From Siphonodentalium dalli (lineage: Eukaryota; Mollusca; Scaphopoda; Gadilida; Siphonodentaliidae): a stretch of 64,000 nucleotides of DNA. Position numbers and translations under genes: made by a program. Shown here in pieces: positions 1 to 10,530 of the stretch (its first letter is position 1; the number at the start of each line of letters is the position of its first letter). The notes under the pieces are model-generated. The model was not told the origin of the DNA. It ran no database searches and was given only the letters and a program-made list of their open reading frames with translations. Location: assembly GCA_032622095.1 (NCBI GenBank), contig CP136067.1, positions 79,014,705-79,078,704 on the forward strand, written 5' to 3'.

Positions 1-448
1 CATCAGTTGGAGAATTTTCCAACCTGAGGGGGAGTATGAGGTTTGAAATTTCCAACACTAGGAAAGCTTCAGTTGAGGACAGTCTAGATGCTGGCATTTG
101 CGATTTTCTTGTATAGTTTTCAAAATGTTCTCACACCGGGCAGAACCGGTCAACCCGGTGTGTCCTGGTCTCTTGCCGGTAACCGTGTGCATTTGTCTGG
201 AGTTAGACCACTAGATGTTAGGATTTATGCAATTTTTCAGGTTATAATATCTGAATTTTCTCATACCGGGAATATAGAATCATAGTTTATGAATATATAT
301 GATATTAGGCCTGAGCACTGATGTGCAAGGGGGTGCAAATGAAATTATTCAAAACTTGTGTTTGGTCTGATTCTGATTCAAGTTGGAATTTCCCATGGTG
401 GACACCCAATTTGTGACCCAAACGGAGACCATCTAGCCACGTCCCTGA
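1..448 (+). mobile_element. 3' part of an inverted-repeat DNA element (same family as 55451-56538)
   Basis: This stretch matches 55980-56538 segment by segment: the 'catcagttgg' and 'tttccaacct' phrases, the 'cttcagttgag' run, the 'caccggg' stretch, and a final 'tctagccacgtccctg' that is the right inverted end of the family. The window edge cuts off the left part. It has no coding capacity, and the short frame at 88-285 is chance. The family is probably a non-autonomous DNA transposon; I do not recognise the superfamily. Confidence 0.7.
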
Positions 449-920
449 TCACAAGCGCTCAATCGATCGGTGGTGAGTGTCGCAGTGTCGCATTCAAATC
501 ATATTTGTGTTCCTGAAGCATCCGATATTGTGTATCAGATTCAGGCTGTATGCTCATGATACTATAGTTTGACCGATATGCATATGACACCACATTACCA
601 CGCGTATTGCCATTCGGTGTATGCCGACCGTTAAAACAGGACGAATGCCATATGTTACACGCATACCGTCTACAATAGGAATGTTGACGGAAAATGTCTG
701 GATCACCTCGCTCATAATGTTGACCTGCAGAGAAACATACCATTGTTGATCTGTTGTGAATAATGATGCTATCTCACCAACTGCGTGTACTTGAGATAGT
801 GTACTTTGGAAATTCCGGTGGCAGGTTTATGGTAAATATATTGCGTTTGTTACACATAGAAAAACGTTATACAATTGTTGATCGGTTGTCTATAACGTGA
901 ACCGCCCCCTAATTGATTGA
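449..920. other. Unassigned intergenic DNA
   Basis: I see no repeat, gene or RNA here. A minus-strand frame at 459-743 has no recognisable protein signature and is treated as chance. Confidence 0.5.
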
Positions 921-1085
921 GATATAGAGGATATCCAACGAGTTATGTTGGGATATACGATTTTATGAAACGAGTTTGATAAATTTGATTCACAACGAGT
1001 CGTAGACGAGTTGTGAATCAAATTTATCAAACGAGTTTCATAAAATCTTCTATCCCAACATTACGAGTTGAAGATCTTGTATATC
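921..1085. repeat. 165-bp palindrome with three pairs of same-strand CGAG boxes
   Basis: The two arms are complementary about a centre at 1003. Boxes reading ACGAG on the plus strand start near 938, 970, 995, 1006, 1031 and 1063, placed symmetrically. Because both arms carry the box in the same orientation, each facing pair is mismatched only at its central GA dinucleotide, while flanking bases pair. The stretch 961-996 pairs almost perfectly outside the boxes; the outer 40 bp has a few other differences. It is probably a foldback or MITE. No target-site duplication is obvious. Confidence 0.85.
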
Positions 1086-1142
1086 ACATGGAAAAAAACT
1101 AGAGTAGAGCTTTATGAATTTTTAAGAAATCAAAATCATTAA

Positions 1143-1453
1143 GCCGCTTTCACACATGTCCGTTTCTCGGATGCGTTTCCTTGCGTTTCTAATATTTTAA
1201 CGCATCCGGAAAACGCATCGGTCGAAATAGTGAAGCTAGCCACACATGCTTGTGTATGCTTTTTTAGAAACGCAGGCGAAACGCAGCATTTCAAGTCCGA
1301 GACATGAAAAAAAAGAAACGCATCCGGCAAACGCACATGTGTGAAATACCCAGTGATATTATCACTGTTTTGACCGATGCGTTTTCCCGATGCGTTAAAA
1401 TATTAGAAACGCAAGGAAACGCATCGGAGAAACGGACATGTGTGAAAGCGGCT
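1143..1453. mobile_element. TTAA-flanked MITE, ~311 bp, ~80-bp inverted ends
   Basis: The left end (GCCGCTTTCACACATG...) and right end (...CATGTGTGAAAGCGGC) are inverted repeats extending about 80 bp. The element is flanked by TTAA at 1139-1142 and 1454-1457, the target duplication typical of piggyBac-type elements. The interior repeats the motif AAACGCATC in both orientations. There is no transposase; frames crossing it are by-products of the repeat. Confidence 0.85.
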
Positions 1454-1910
1454 TTAAAGGTACTCAATCCGATCAGACGTTCCCCATATCATCAAGTTAT
1501 AACAACAAAATTTCTTCAAAATATGCTTTTGTTATCAGAATCGATTAATTACAACAAAATAGTGCTAACCGCTGTCAACTATGCTATGAAATTTCCCAAA
1601 ACGTGTTATTTATCAACATGTTGTTCAACGAAATATGGCCGTATTGTCACTTTCATATCACGAAATTTGGCTGTATTACCACTTGATTTTAGAGTTATCC
1701 ATCTTCATCTGCGATTTTGTCCAAGACAATCGGTTTGACTAGTCGTTTCTGGGCCACAAATAATTTCGAGAAATAACAAATTTCAAAACCCGATATCTAA
1801 TCACTCTGAGCTTTGATGTGTGGGTTCTTCGACTCGAATCAAATATTTTTCACCCCCGACGCCGAAGAAATAGTTATTTGGAAGCATTAATTCGGATTAT
1901 GCATTATTAA
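1454..1910 (+). mobile_element. Diverged copy of the TTAAAGGTACTCAATCCGA element
   Basis: The left end reads TTTAAAGGTACTCAATCCGA as in the better copy at 10531-11018. Shared internal phrases include the 'ccacttgattttagagtta' stretch at 1679-1697 and the 'tcaaatatttttcaccccc' stretch near 1838. The decayed right end (TTCGGATTATGCATTATTAA) meets the TTAA of the next MITE at 1907-1910. It is non-coding. Confidence 0.65.
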
Positions 1911-2273
1911 CCCTTTACCCAACATAAGGGCCCTGTGCCAATGAATTCTATTATATATGCGAGTCGACCATAGGTCGCCTCGCATATATAAGAGAATGCA
2001 TTGGCTTAACACATTAAAAATTATAAAATTGTTAAACAATGTAAGAAAAAATGGTAAAAAAAAAGATTTTGTTTAGGCCAATGCATTCTCTTATATATGC
2101 GAGGCGACCTATACATTGGCACAGGGCATAACTGTAACTATCACAATGTGGTCAAGGAGCCGGTTCCAATGATATCCATATTTGTATGGTTTTATTGAGA
2201 CAAACCGAAGATATTTTAGGCTTTTGAAGCTTTATTTGGCCGGTTTTGGCCGTTTTGTTGGGTAAAGGGTTAA
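1907..2273. mobile_element. piggyBac-like MITE with TTAA ends
   Basis: TTAA at 1907-1910 is followed by CCCTTTACCCAACA. The exact reverse complement precedes TTAA at 2270-2273. TTAA plus a terminal CCC is the usual end structure of piggyBac-family elements. The element is 359 bp between the TTAAs and has no transposase, so it is non-autonomous. A second palindromic element (1930-2127) sits inside it. Confidence 0.85.
1930..2127. mobile_element. Nested foldback element, GCCCTGTGCCAATG ends
   Basis: The inverted ends GCCCTGTGCCAATG (1930-1943) and CATTGGCACAGGGC (2114-2127) are perfect. Inside, 'ctcttatatatgcgag' and its complement recur several times, so the molecule can fold in more than one way. 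A related copy lies at about 5686-5847. It is non-coding and lies within the TTAA MITE at 1907-2273. Confidence 0.8.
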
Positions 2274-2499
2274 AAGAATCTGCAAAATGAATACACTTAA
2301 AGCGTTGGCTGAGACTATTCACAATCGTATACGGCATTATTGCGCGCTCTGGGGCTGGCGACTGATAATATAGCCCTCCAATATGCCTCTTTGTTTTGTG
2401 TCTATTTTCGTTAGTTCGACGAAGTTGGGCAATAATTTAACTTTAATGAACAAAGCAATCATTTTTGCATTGTCTTGTTTTGGTGTCACGCGCGGTTTT

Positions 2500-2900
2500 T
2501 TAACTCACCTGAGACGAAATATCCGGTGGAGCTATAGTCACCACTCCTTGTTCGCCGTCCGTCCGTCCATCCATCCGTCCGTCAAAAATTCTTTGAACAA
2601 CTTCTCTAGATCCATAGGGCCGAATGGGTTCATATTTGGTGTGGCTATTCCCTAAAAATGTGACTCACATTCAGATTTGTTCAAATGAGGTAACTGGGTC
2701 AAATAGTTGCGAAGCCAGGGCCATAACTCTTTTCCTCCATAGTAATTCTTAAGACGACTTCTCAAATACCATCGGTCCGAATAGGTTCATATTTGGTATG
2801 AGGGATCCTTGTGTGACTGTGTTTCAGATCTGTTCAAATGAGGTCACTGCATTAAATGAAGGCGGAGCCAGTGACATAAGTCAAACAAACAAAAAAACAA
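2500..2900 (+). repeat. Dispersed repeat with (GTCC)n tract
   Basis: A GTCC/ATCC simple tract at about 2557-2583 is followed by two diverged tandem blocks containing 'gggttcatatttggt' and 'cagatttgttcaaatgagg'. The same phrases recur at about 3865-3900, 3990-4015 and 5335-5400, so this is a dispersed repeat. I do not recognise the family. Confidence 0.6.
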
Positions 2901-3318
2901 ATTCAGATTGAACTCAATTGCTCAATTTAAAAAAAAACATGTTATAAAATTTGAAAAGTTAACACCATTATAAGATCCGCCGTGTTATGAAACTTTAATG
3001 AAATCACGGAAACTTTCCATCACCTCCCCCCCTCCCCCAACACACGCACACACACACACACACACACAAACACACACATGACCCAGACCCCACCCTGCCC
3101 ACAACAAACAGCCTCTCCACCCCATATCATTTCACAACTTACCTCTCTCACTAGAAGCAGAGATATATCTGACAGATGACTCAGTCAGGTATTAGCTTCA
3201 GAGAGACAGACACAGTCACGTCATTGAGATTCGAACAATAGATGCTATCTGACAGGCTTGTGTAAACAACTGGTGATTGTTGTTATTATCAAATTAAAAC
3301 ACAATTATGTTACCAATC
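2901..3318. other. Unassigned DNA with a (CA)n microsatellite
   Basis: A CA-rich tract lies at about 3041-3078, after a C-rich run. Nothing else is recognised in this interval. Confidence 0.6.
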
Positions 3319-3756
3319 CTGAACTTAGTGTCTGTCATTTGCAGAATGAGGTCCCCAGAGGGTGAATTTAGTGACGATACCCTTACAACAGACAAGCATC
3401 ACCAAATACACCATCCGGGGATCTCATTCTGATTAGGCCTCATCTCTTGGGAAGTGTCTAGAGTATCAAATTGACATTTTTAGTTACTTTTTCACTTTTT
3501 CCCTTCTGTTCAGTTTCTATATCCCCTAATTTGCAGAAGATAAAATGCATAGTCCGGGTGCTCAATGGGTGCACGTTACCAATTTCACCAGGAGAACTTC
3601 AATCTGTTCCTAGGTTTTCCATGGCAGTTGAGGCCTAATCATAATGAATTCCCCAGAGGGTGAATTCGGTTATGCTAGCCCGCCTTGCGGAATAGCATCA
3701 TTAAATTCACCTGTTTGTGGACCTCATTCTTCAAATGTCAGACACACTAAATTCAG
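3319..3756. mobile_element. Foldback (MITE-like) element, ~135-bp arms
   Basis: The left arm (3319-3455) is complementary to the right arm (about 3620-3756). Examples are 'agaatgaggtcc' facing 'ggacctcattct', and 'ctgattaggcctc' facing 'gaggcctaatca'. About 165 bp lies between. It is non-coding, and no clear target duplication was found. Confidence 0.75.
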
Positions 3757-3829
3757 ACTTGGCTGTTCCAATATTATTTTCTCAACCACCACTTATCCAG
3801 GTGAAATCCTACCCTTATTTTTCAAAGAA

Positions 3830-4060
3830 TAACTGGGGGTATATTGGATTGAATTTGTCTGTCCTTGTGTGACTGGGGTTCAGATTTATTCAAATGGGGT
3901 AATTTTTTAGGAAATTTGAGGGAAATCAACTTACTTCAACTCTTAAATTACCCTTTGAAATTACTAGATGAATGGATCTCATAGATGGGGATTCACATTT
4001 GTTCAAATGCTGTTTGGTACTGTTCAAGTTATACTATTCTTGATTTCTAGGCAGCCTGTG
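3830..4060 (+). repeat. Fragments of the 2500-2900 repeat
   Basis: The phrases 'ccttgtgtgactggggttc' and 'gatttattcaaatggggt' match 2810-2850 and 5350-5385. The segment ends near a G homopolymer at about 4061-4073. Confidence 0.5.
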
Positions 4061-4400
4061 TGGGGGGGGGGGGCAACATTTTAGGCAATTGGGAGGGAGT
4101 GTGGAGTGGTGGAGTTTTGACCCCTTAGTTTTATCAAATTTTCAACAGTTGAAAATTTCATGCCGGATACAACATTAGTTGTAGATTAGATTTTCACACC
4201 AAAAATATGTTAGAATTTATTTTCCAAACAGTACGTTTTTAAACCAACATTCCATATGTTCCTACTTCAGGTTAAACTCTTGGACCGAATTGGCCAAAAA
4301 ATGTAACTTTATTGGGGATGTCAGGTTGGTAATTTCCAAACGTTTGAGAGCTTGATGTACCGGTACCAGTTGTAAAATTCAACCTAAGAGGGATCTCAAA
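4061..4400 (+). repeat. Degenerate 5' part of the CCAGGGATGTGG element family
   Basis: 'caaattttcaacagttg' and 'aaatttcatgccg..acattagttg' correspond to 55504-55555, and 'ttggtaatttccaa..gagagcttg' corresponds to the following part of that element. The copy is strongly diverged and interrupted. Confidence 0.5.
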
Positions 4401-4539
4401 GGGAATTTTGTGAACTTAGTACTGTGGTATGGTTGTCTTCTTTAAAAAGGGTAAGGGGTTGGAGATTTGTCAGTGGTGCGAAATAGAAATTTCAAGGCGA
4501 AGAGCCCTGCTCATCTGAGAACATCCAGCTATGTCCATG

Positions 4540-4670
4540 TTTATAACTACTTGTCTTAAGTGATTTTGACAAGTACTGACTGTTGGAGTCTTCAGAGACC
4601 CAGTCTTCTCAGTCTTTACAGCTGGTGAGCGACCCACAGTCAATGACTGTCTTTTGTCGGAATAGTATTA
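4540..4670 (+). repeat. Dispersed ~120-bp repeat, copy 1
   Basis: It shares 'tttgacaagta.cgact', 'ttctcagtctttaca' and 'cacagtca.tgactgtct' with 6597-6715 in the same orientation. The function is unknown. Confidence 0.65.
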
Positions 4671-5334
4671 ATCTGCCTGTGTTGGCGCGATGCCTAGTAA
4701 TATGTAACTATAGTGAGAGATAAGAGAATATGTAATGCGTCTTTAATGATATAATATAGTTTCGTGTGATATAGTGTTAGTTGACATGACAGTTGTTATG
4801 TTTCGGGTTCAGCCGATGGCAAGTTTATGGCAAAAATACTGCTTTAAATGTGTTGACACCATTGGGTTCGTTATCACGGTAGAATATCGCAATATAACAT
4901 TATCATCGGGATACTCATCCAAATAACATTACTGGTTATGAGCCTGGTTGTCTGTTTGTCAAAGTAGGTTATGGATATGAGCCTGGATGTCTGATTAGGT
5001 TATGGTTATGAGCTTCATTGTCGGCCGCCTTTGGGCAAAACATTTGTAAATTTTCTCAAACTTTTCGCGATAGAAGTACCTTTTCTGACAATTTTATTGG
5101 TCGGCATCCATTCAAACTTCACAATGTCACAATTTAATTATATATTTAACAATATTTCTTAAATATTACCTGACAAACGCTATTTAAATGATTAAACTAA
5201 ACAAGAGTAGACTAAACAAGACAGTGTAATTGCCAAAGCCCATATCTGGGCTTCCAGCACTCTTACATAGGGTCCAAATATGGGCTTTCAGCACTGAACC
5301 AGTTAAGAACCATCAGGTCTATTTAGTTTATAAT
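4671..5334. other. Unassigned DNA with short local duplications
   Basis: About 4930-5020 contains two to three diverged copies of a ~45-bp unit ('ggttatg.atatgagcctgg.tgtctg'). 5233-5300 contains two copies of 'cccatatctgggctt.cagcac'. Nothing else is recognised. Confidence 0.45.
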
Positions 5335-5685
5335 TGGTATGGAGGGTCCTTGTGTGACTGGGGTTCAGATTTGTTCAAATGGGGTCACTGGATATCCCAG
5401 CACAACCGCTTTACTATGTACAGCTGACACTGTGGCACATTATAAAGTAATTAGCTAGCTAGCTAGATAGATATATTTTATTACTCTTTTCATCGACAAG
5501 ATATATGAGCATGAACAAAAGGAATTAAACATATAAATTATGCAGATAGTGGGTTGGAACCTTTGGATGAATGCAGTTTAATCCAATGTTTTGACAGCTG
5601 TCTAAACATAATACAGTTTGACAGTTTATTATTAGTGTTGGTATTAACCTTCCATGACATGGGCTGCACTGGTGCAGCATTAAGA

Positions 5686-5847
5686 CTCTGTGCCAGTGCG
5701 TTCTCTTGTATATGCGGGTCTCCAATAGGGAGCCTCGCATATATACGAGAATGCACTGGTTTTCAAGGTCAAGGAAATAATGTTAGGCCAATGTATTCTC
5801 TTATATATGTGAGTTTCCTATATATAAGAGAATGCATTGGCACAGGG
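5686..5847. mobile_element. Second copy of the foldback family seen at 1930-2127
   Basis: The left end is 'ctctgtgccagtgcgttctc' and the right end is 'gagaatgcattggcacaggg'. Internal inverted pieces such as 'cctcgcatatata' and 'tcttatatatgtgag' match the family. The flanks show no exact duplication. A frame crossing the element is a by-product. Confidence 0.65.
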
Positions 5848-5859
5848 TTTTCGCAAAAA

Positions 5860-6596
5860 TTCAGGAAGCTCGAGTCATGGAAGGGTTGTTAACCCACATA
5901 TTTGTGTTTTATTTCCAAAGTCCTGATTGATATGCTTATGTTTACTCACAACAGTGGGACACAGATGTTTTTCCTCAATTTAACATGGGGTGTGTGTTTT
6001 ATTGACTGTTGAGTTAGTAGTCAGGCATCCGTCCAAATAAATCACACATGTCCTATTCTTGTTTGGATGTGTCCACAGGAGTTGGGGAGCAGGTTTGTTC
6101 AATGAGATGTAATTTTTTTTTCCAAAACCAATTACACAAATTAAATTGAATATAAAATAATAAACCATTGATAAAGAGAAAGGGCTCCTGTTTTTAATAT
6201 TTACCCAATACTTATTATTTTATAACAAGATATCATAGGGTGGTTCTGGCTTCTAACTAGAAAATAATTGGAGTGAAAAAAAAAACGCTTTTTTGATAAA
6301 TGTATTTAAACTTACATGATTGGTGTGGTTATTTAAAACCTTTCATACCCTTTATCTGTTTTATTCTACTGTTTTAGCTTTTAAATTTGAGTATGAACTA
6401 CCTGTAGAATCAGTTCCAGATAACATACACTTTTCAGATTTAAACAAAAATCTTCTGATATATATTATTAAAATACAATTTTGTCTTCCAACACATGCAC
6501 ACATATGGTGCACATAATGTCAACATCTGAATTAATTAAATTAAGAATGTGTATGTATGTCAATGTGAACATTTTAATACAAAGCTGTGTGTATAG
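5860..6596. other. Unassigned AT-rich DNA
   Basis: No gene, RNA or repeat is recognised. Short frames at 5980-6168 and 6320-6517 lack any protein signature. Confidence 0.5.
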
Positions 6597-6715
6597 TTCT
6601 AACTACTTATTTTGAAGTAAATTTGACAAGTACCGACTCTTTTAGTCTACATAGTCCCAGTATTCTCAGTCTTTACAATCTGGTGGGCGATCCACAGTCA
6701 TTGACTGTCTTGTTA
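6597..6715 (+). repeat. Dispersed ~120-bp repeat, copy 2
   Basis: Direct-orientation relative of 4540-4670, ending with 'gactgtctt' in both copies. Confidence 0.65.
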
Positions 6716-6804
6716 AAAAAGAAATCAGTTTCTCAGCAATTTGTTTCGTCATAATCATAACACGAGCAGCTGAGATGGGCGGCGGCTTTAGTTACAGAGT
6801 AGGT

Positions 6805-7325
6805 AACGTAATGTACACCACGGTCCCACGAACCAAGCCAAATCCACAATTCAAGAACACTCCATGAAGGGTCTCAATGGGGTGGTGGTCATCCGATTTG
6901 CCAAACCCATAATAACCTGTGTCAGTCACTGTCACCCCACATATGCATGTACTATGAAATTATAATATATGCGTTTACCTATTTCCAAATAACGTGACCA
7001 CTTTCTCATTATATAGAAGGTCCTTATGCATGTGAGAGCTGCAACCTGGCAACATGTCGGTGGGTGCCTCATCCCACCAGACTACGGTAATACATGTCAA
7101 CAGGTGGAAATTTGATAATGTTATGAATTGCCAGTATTGACTACAGGTTGTTTACCGGACGCAATTCACTTGAACCAGCACGACTAATAATGTTCTGATT
7201 AACCACCGCGTTCTCACTGGCGCATTTATTGCAGCAAGAAAATAACAGGGGACATTATTGTACCCGATACCTGATACTTTTTTGCAGATATTTTATTGCA
7301 GCTATATGTGGTCGCGCAATTCTCA
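6805..7325 (+). repeat. Dispersed ~520-bp repeat 'A', copy 1
   Basis: Reverse-complement match to 14487-15003. It shares, among others, 'gtcggtgggtgcctcatccc', 'ggttgtttaccggacgcaat' and 'gcagcaagaaaataacaggg'. One end has a small hairpin around a GTAC core. It is non-coding in both copies and of unknown class, probably a non-autonomous transposon. Confidence 0.8.
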
Positions 7326-7529
7326 TTGTTTCGTCCTGATTTTGTTGAAATAAACTGACAATTCTGAGAGATGGCACGGGAGGGGGGGGTAAGAAAAGAT
7401 TTGCAGGAAGGTGTGCCGGGGTGGGTGGGTTGTCCAAGAGGCAAAAACCAACCTGGTAATTTTTACTAAAGACTTTTGTGCCCATATTTGACATTTGTTA
7501 CAGTTTAAAACACATTATAACCTGTTATA

Positions 7530-8830
7530 ACTGCAAAGACATATCAGTTTAGTTCATTGAAATAAGCACATGCACAATAAGTCTTTAAGAAAATAACTCT
7601 ATACGTACTCGAGATACTGAGCTGTGATTCTATACGTACTCGAGATACTGAGCTGTGATTATATACGTACTCGAGATACTGAGCTGTGATTCTATACGTA
7701 CTCGAGATACTGAGCTGTGATTATATACGTACTCGATATACTGAGCTGTGATTCTATACGTACTCGAGATACTGAGCTGTGATTCTATACGTACTCGAGA
7801 TACTGAGCTGTGATTCTATACGTTCTCGAGATACTGAGCTGTGATTCTATACGTACTCGAGATACTGAGCTGTGATTCTATAGGACTATCTGGATGTGAG
7901 GGCATAGTATGGGATTAGATACGACAGCGCCCAATGTTTATGTTTTGAAGTGAGAGATAACTCTAAGATGTCCGTTATTTCGTTAAATATTACTTTTACG
8001 AAATAACGGGCATTTAAAGATTTACACCACAAAGGCTCAAACTTCGCAAAACGTATAAGAAATGATAAACTCAGGGTGGGTGGGCTTGGGGGAGGCGGAT
8101 GGCACTGTACAGAAGTCAGCCCAAAAAACACCTGTCGTATTTAATCCCAGATATTGCCGAATATGTTCCAGACTGAGCGAAGGAGTAATAATTGTTGTAT
8201 AAGGGAAGTAATCCTACCGCTGATGCGCCGCATAAAAAGCACTGGATTCGTATATATCGGCTTCCTCCGGAATGATATGATCTGATATTCCCGGGCTAAA
8301 ATGTGGAGTTACCCTCGATCTCGTCTATACTACTCCAAAAGGCACAAGCGACAGCACTGTTCGCAACGAACCCATTCACATATAATAAATAGATAAACAG
8401 ACTGTCAAAGTACGGAAGTTGAGAGGTGTGGTTTTCTGTTTAGGTTACAATGAAAGACGAAGTATCCTATTTGACATTATCAAGCTACCATGTGTTCGTG
8501 TTATATCGATTTTATGAACTCATTCGTGGAAACAATGTGGTCAGATATCGTCTTTCAAAAAAATGGCAGCCATTGATTGAAATTAATATTAATGTTTATG
8601 TTTTATTAAGCAGAAATAAGAAAAAGAAATTGAACAATTTGATGTCAAATCGGATGGGGGAACCCCAACTTGATCATTTGAGAAAGTTATGTTTCTTCGT
8701 ATTGTTCTACGGAAACGTGAATCCGAATCAATATAAATTTGTGTAAGTGTGATAATATCTCTGAATGAAAGATAAGTTTTTGTGTATCTAGGCATTTTAT
8801 TCTGTTTAGATCAACATAATTTAATAATAA
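7530..8830 (+). repeat. Dispersed ~1.3-kb repeat 'B', uninterrupted copy
   Basis: The left two thirds (7530-8395) match 23345-23790 in reverse, and the right third (8395-8830) matches 16774-17275 in reverse. This copy therefore shows the uninterrupted structure. It carries a 31-bp minisatellite expansion at 7598-7885. A 98-residue frame at 8450-8746 begins MKDE and is partly alignable with a frame in the other copy, but most substitutions change the amino acid and the frames shift, so coding is unlikely. Confidence 0.8.
7598..7885 (+). repeat. 31-bp minisatellite, about nine units
   Basis: The unit is 'ctatacgtactcgagatact' followed by 'gagctgtgatt'. Copies are near identical, with a few point variants ('gttctcg', 'ctcgatata', 'gattata'). 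The homologous repeat at about 23655-23690 has a single unit, so the array is a local expansion. Confidence 0.95.
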
Positions 8831-9293
8831 GCTGTCAATCCACGGAATACTTCAAAACAATTGGCTGGCACACACTTGGCCATTCAGCTTATTTCCTTAT
8901 TTCTCGATAACCTAAATTTCTTGATTACTTTACCCGCTACAGAAATCACAGCATCGTCGAGTCGACCACGCCTATACCGCGTGCCTAAAAATGTACCTGG
9001 AAACTGTTCTATACTTCCTACGATTCAACATGAAATTTCGGTGCTGCGTCGTAATTCTTTCTGGTATAACTGCATTGAAAACAACCGTACTAGATGCTAA
9101 TATGTACAAGTAACCAGACAAATCAACAAGATTGAACATTGCAAAGAAGGGGATTGACTATTTAGAGTAACCGGAACGGAACGAGGAACAGGAACAACTT
9201 CCGAGTAATGAAATGACTATTTGGAGTAACAGGAATGGGGCACAGATATATAAGCTCAAATTCCTCGCGTTTTATACGCTATGAAACAATATA
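8831..9293. other. Unassigned DNA
   Basis: Two similar phrases ('gactatttagagtaaccgga' at about 9157 and 'gactatttggagtaacagga' at about 9213) mark a ~56-bp duplication. Nothing else is recognised. Confidence 0.45.
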
Positions 9294-9464
9294 AAGTTAT
9301 TATACAATGTTGTGTACAGTATGTGTTTTTCTTGTACGAGTCCAGGTTGTGGTGTAAAGTCATATTGGACGAGACACGCCAGTGTCGAGTCCAGTATGAC
9401 TTTTCACCACAACCTGGACGAGTACAAGAAAAATGCATACTGTACACAACATTGTATAATGACA
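9294..9464. repeat. 171-bp palindrome with two pairs of same-strand CGAG boxes
   Basis: The arms pair about a centre between 9379 and 9380. CGAG boxes on the plus strand lie at about 9337, 9370, 9386 and 9419. Each facing pair is mismatched only at its central GA, as in the palindrome at 921-1085. Outside the boxes only a handful of bases differ between the arms. Overlapping frames in this area are by-products of the palindrome. Confidence 0.85.
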
Positions 9465-10530
9465 TTTTTATTATCCATCTGTATGTTTATCCAAATTTTG
9501 GGAATAAAACTTTTGTGGTTATTTTTGGTTTTTGTCGGCACTTAATTCTATATAATAGCCTGTATATAGATCATCAGAAAGCATGATTTGGAAAAGTAAA
9601 CACGGAAGTGAGAAAAAAAAAAACTCAATGCCGAAGTGAAACGTCTGCTAAAATCCATCAGTGTTGCGCGCGCATCACAATTTCACCGATTCATTTCGCA
9701 ATAGAGTTAATTCGTGACGTCACGGAGTCCCAATAAAAAAGTGATATTGTACAGTCGGGAGTCCAATATGACTTTCGGTAGTCCAATATGACTTTTTCCA
9801 GGACTATCACGTGGCGGCTTTTGCCCAATCGGAAATGGTGTTAGTTAAGGGATGGATAATAATATATATTATACATCATTCGAAAGCATAGCCTCTCCCC
9901 TTCATGAATATTGCAGCATTTAACACTACTTTTGAGAACTAAGCGTTACCCTGTGCAAAGGTAACCCATTTTCTCGAAATTTGAATCAGTAACTTTCAAC
10001 ATTCGGTGCTATTGTAAGATTATGCCAGGATAAGAGAATAGCTTATATATTCATAGCAATGATTAATCAAAAGTGTTAATCATATCAATAGAACACGAAA
10101 GACCAGCCACTAGAGTTAAGAAAGCAGTATAGTGGCAATGAAACTGAATTAAACTTTTTTATTAACTCAGGAAGTAATAATAATTGCGGTTATTAAAACA
10201 AACCTGGTTGGAATAAGAGGCGAACGCTTAAATGGACCGAATTTTGAGATGGATAGGGGTGGTGTTGGTTTTCCAAAACCACAGTGGTTGTTTCGCGGAG
10301 GTTGAAACCCGACATGAATATCAACATGTTTTGTTCTAATTCCATATAACAAGAGAGATGGTCGCATAATACACATATATCCTTTGGGCCACATAATAAT
10401 TTCTGATCTTGGTGTACAAATATTTTCTTTCCTATATATTTAGATTCCAATAAATATTTGACAATTATAACCGCGTGCAGTGAGAAAGTGACCGTTTAGC
10501 ATTAAGCGGATGCGTTAATTTTTCTAGAAC
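9465..10530. other. Unassigned DNA with palindrome-derived fragments
   Basis: 'agtccaatatgacttt', part of the palindrome arm at 9294-9464, recurs twice at about 9769-9800. No gene is recognised, and minus-strand frames at 10167-10450 show no family signature. Confidence 0.5.

Noticed and set aside
7598-7885. Possible CRISPR array
   Set aside because: Units are directly contiguous with no unique spacers, and the setting is eukaryotic transposon-rich DNA. It is a minisatellite.
8450-8746. A conserved small protein (MKDE start) in repeat B
   Set aside because: The second copy at 16990-17217 shares the start, but nearly all substitutions are amino-acid changing and indels shift the frame, so coding constraint is not supported.
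9294-9464. Hammerhead ribozyme (GAGTCC...GGACGA segments resemble stem II)
   Set aside because: The invariant CTGANGA and GAAA core is not present together with a cleavage site, here or at 921-1085 or 11165-11250.
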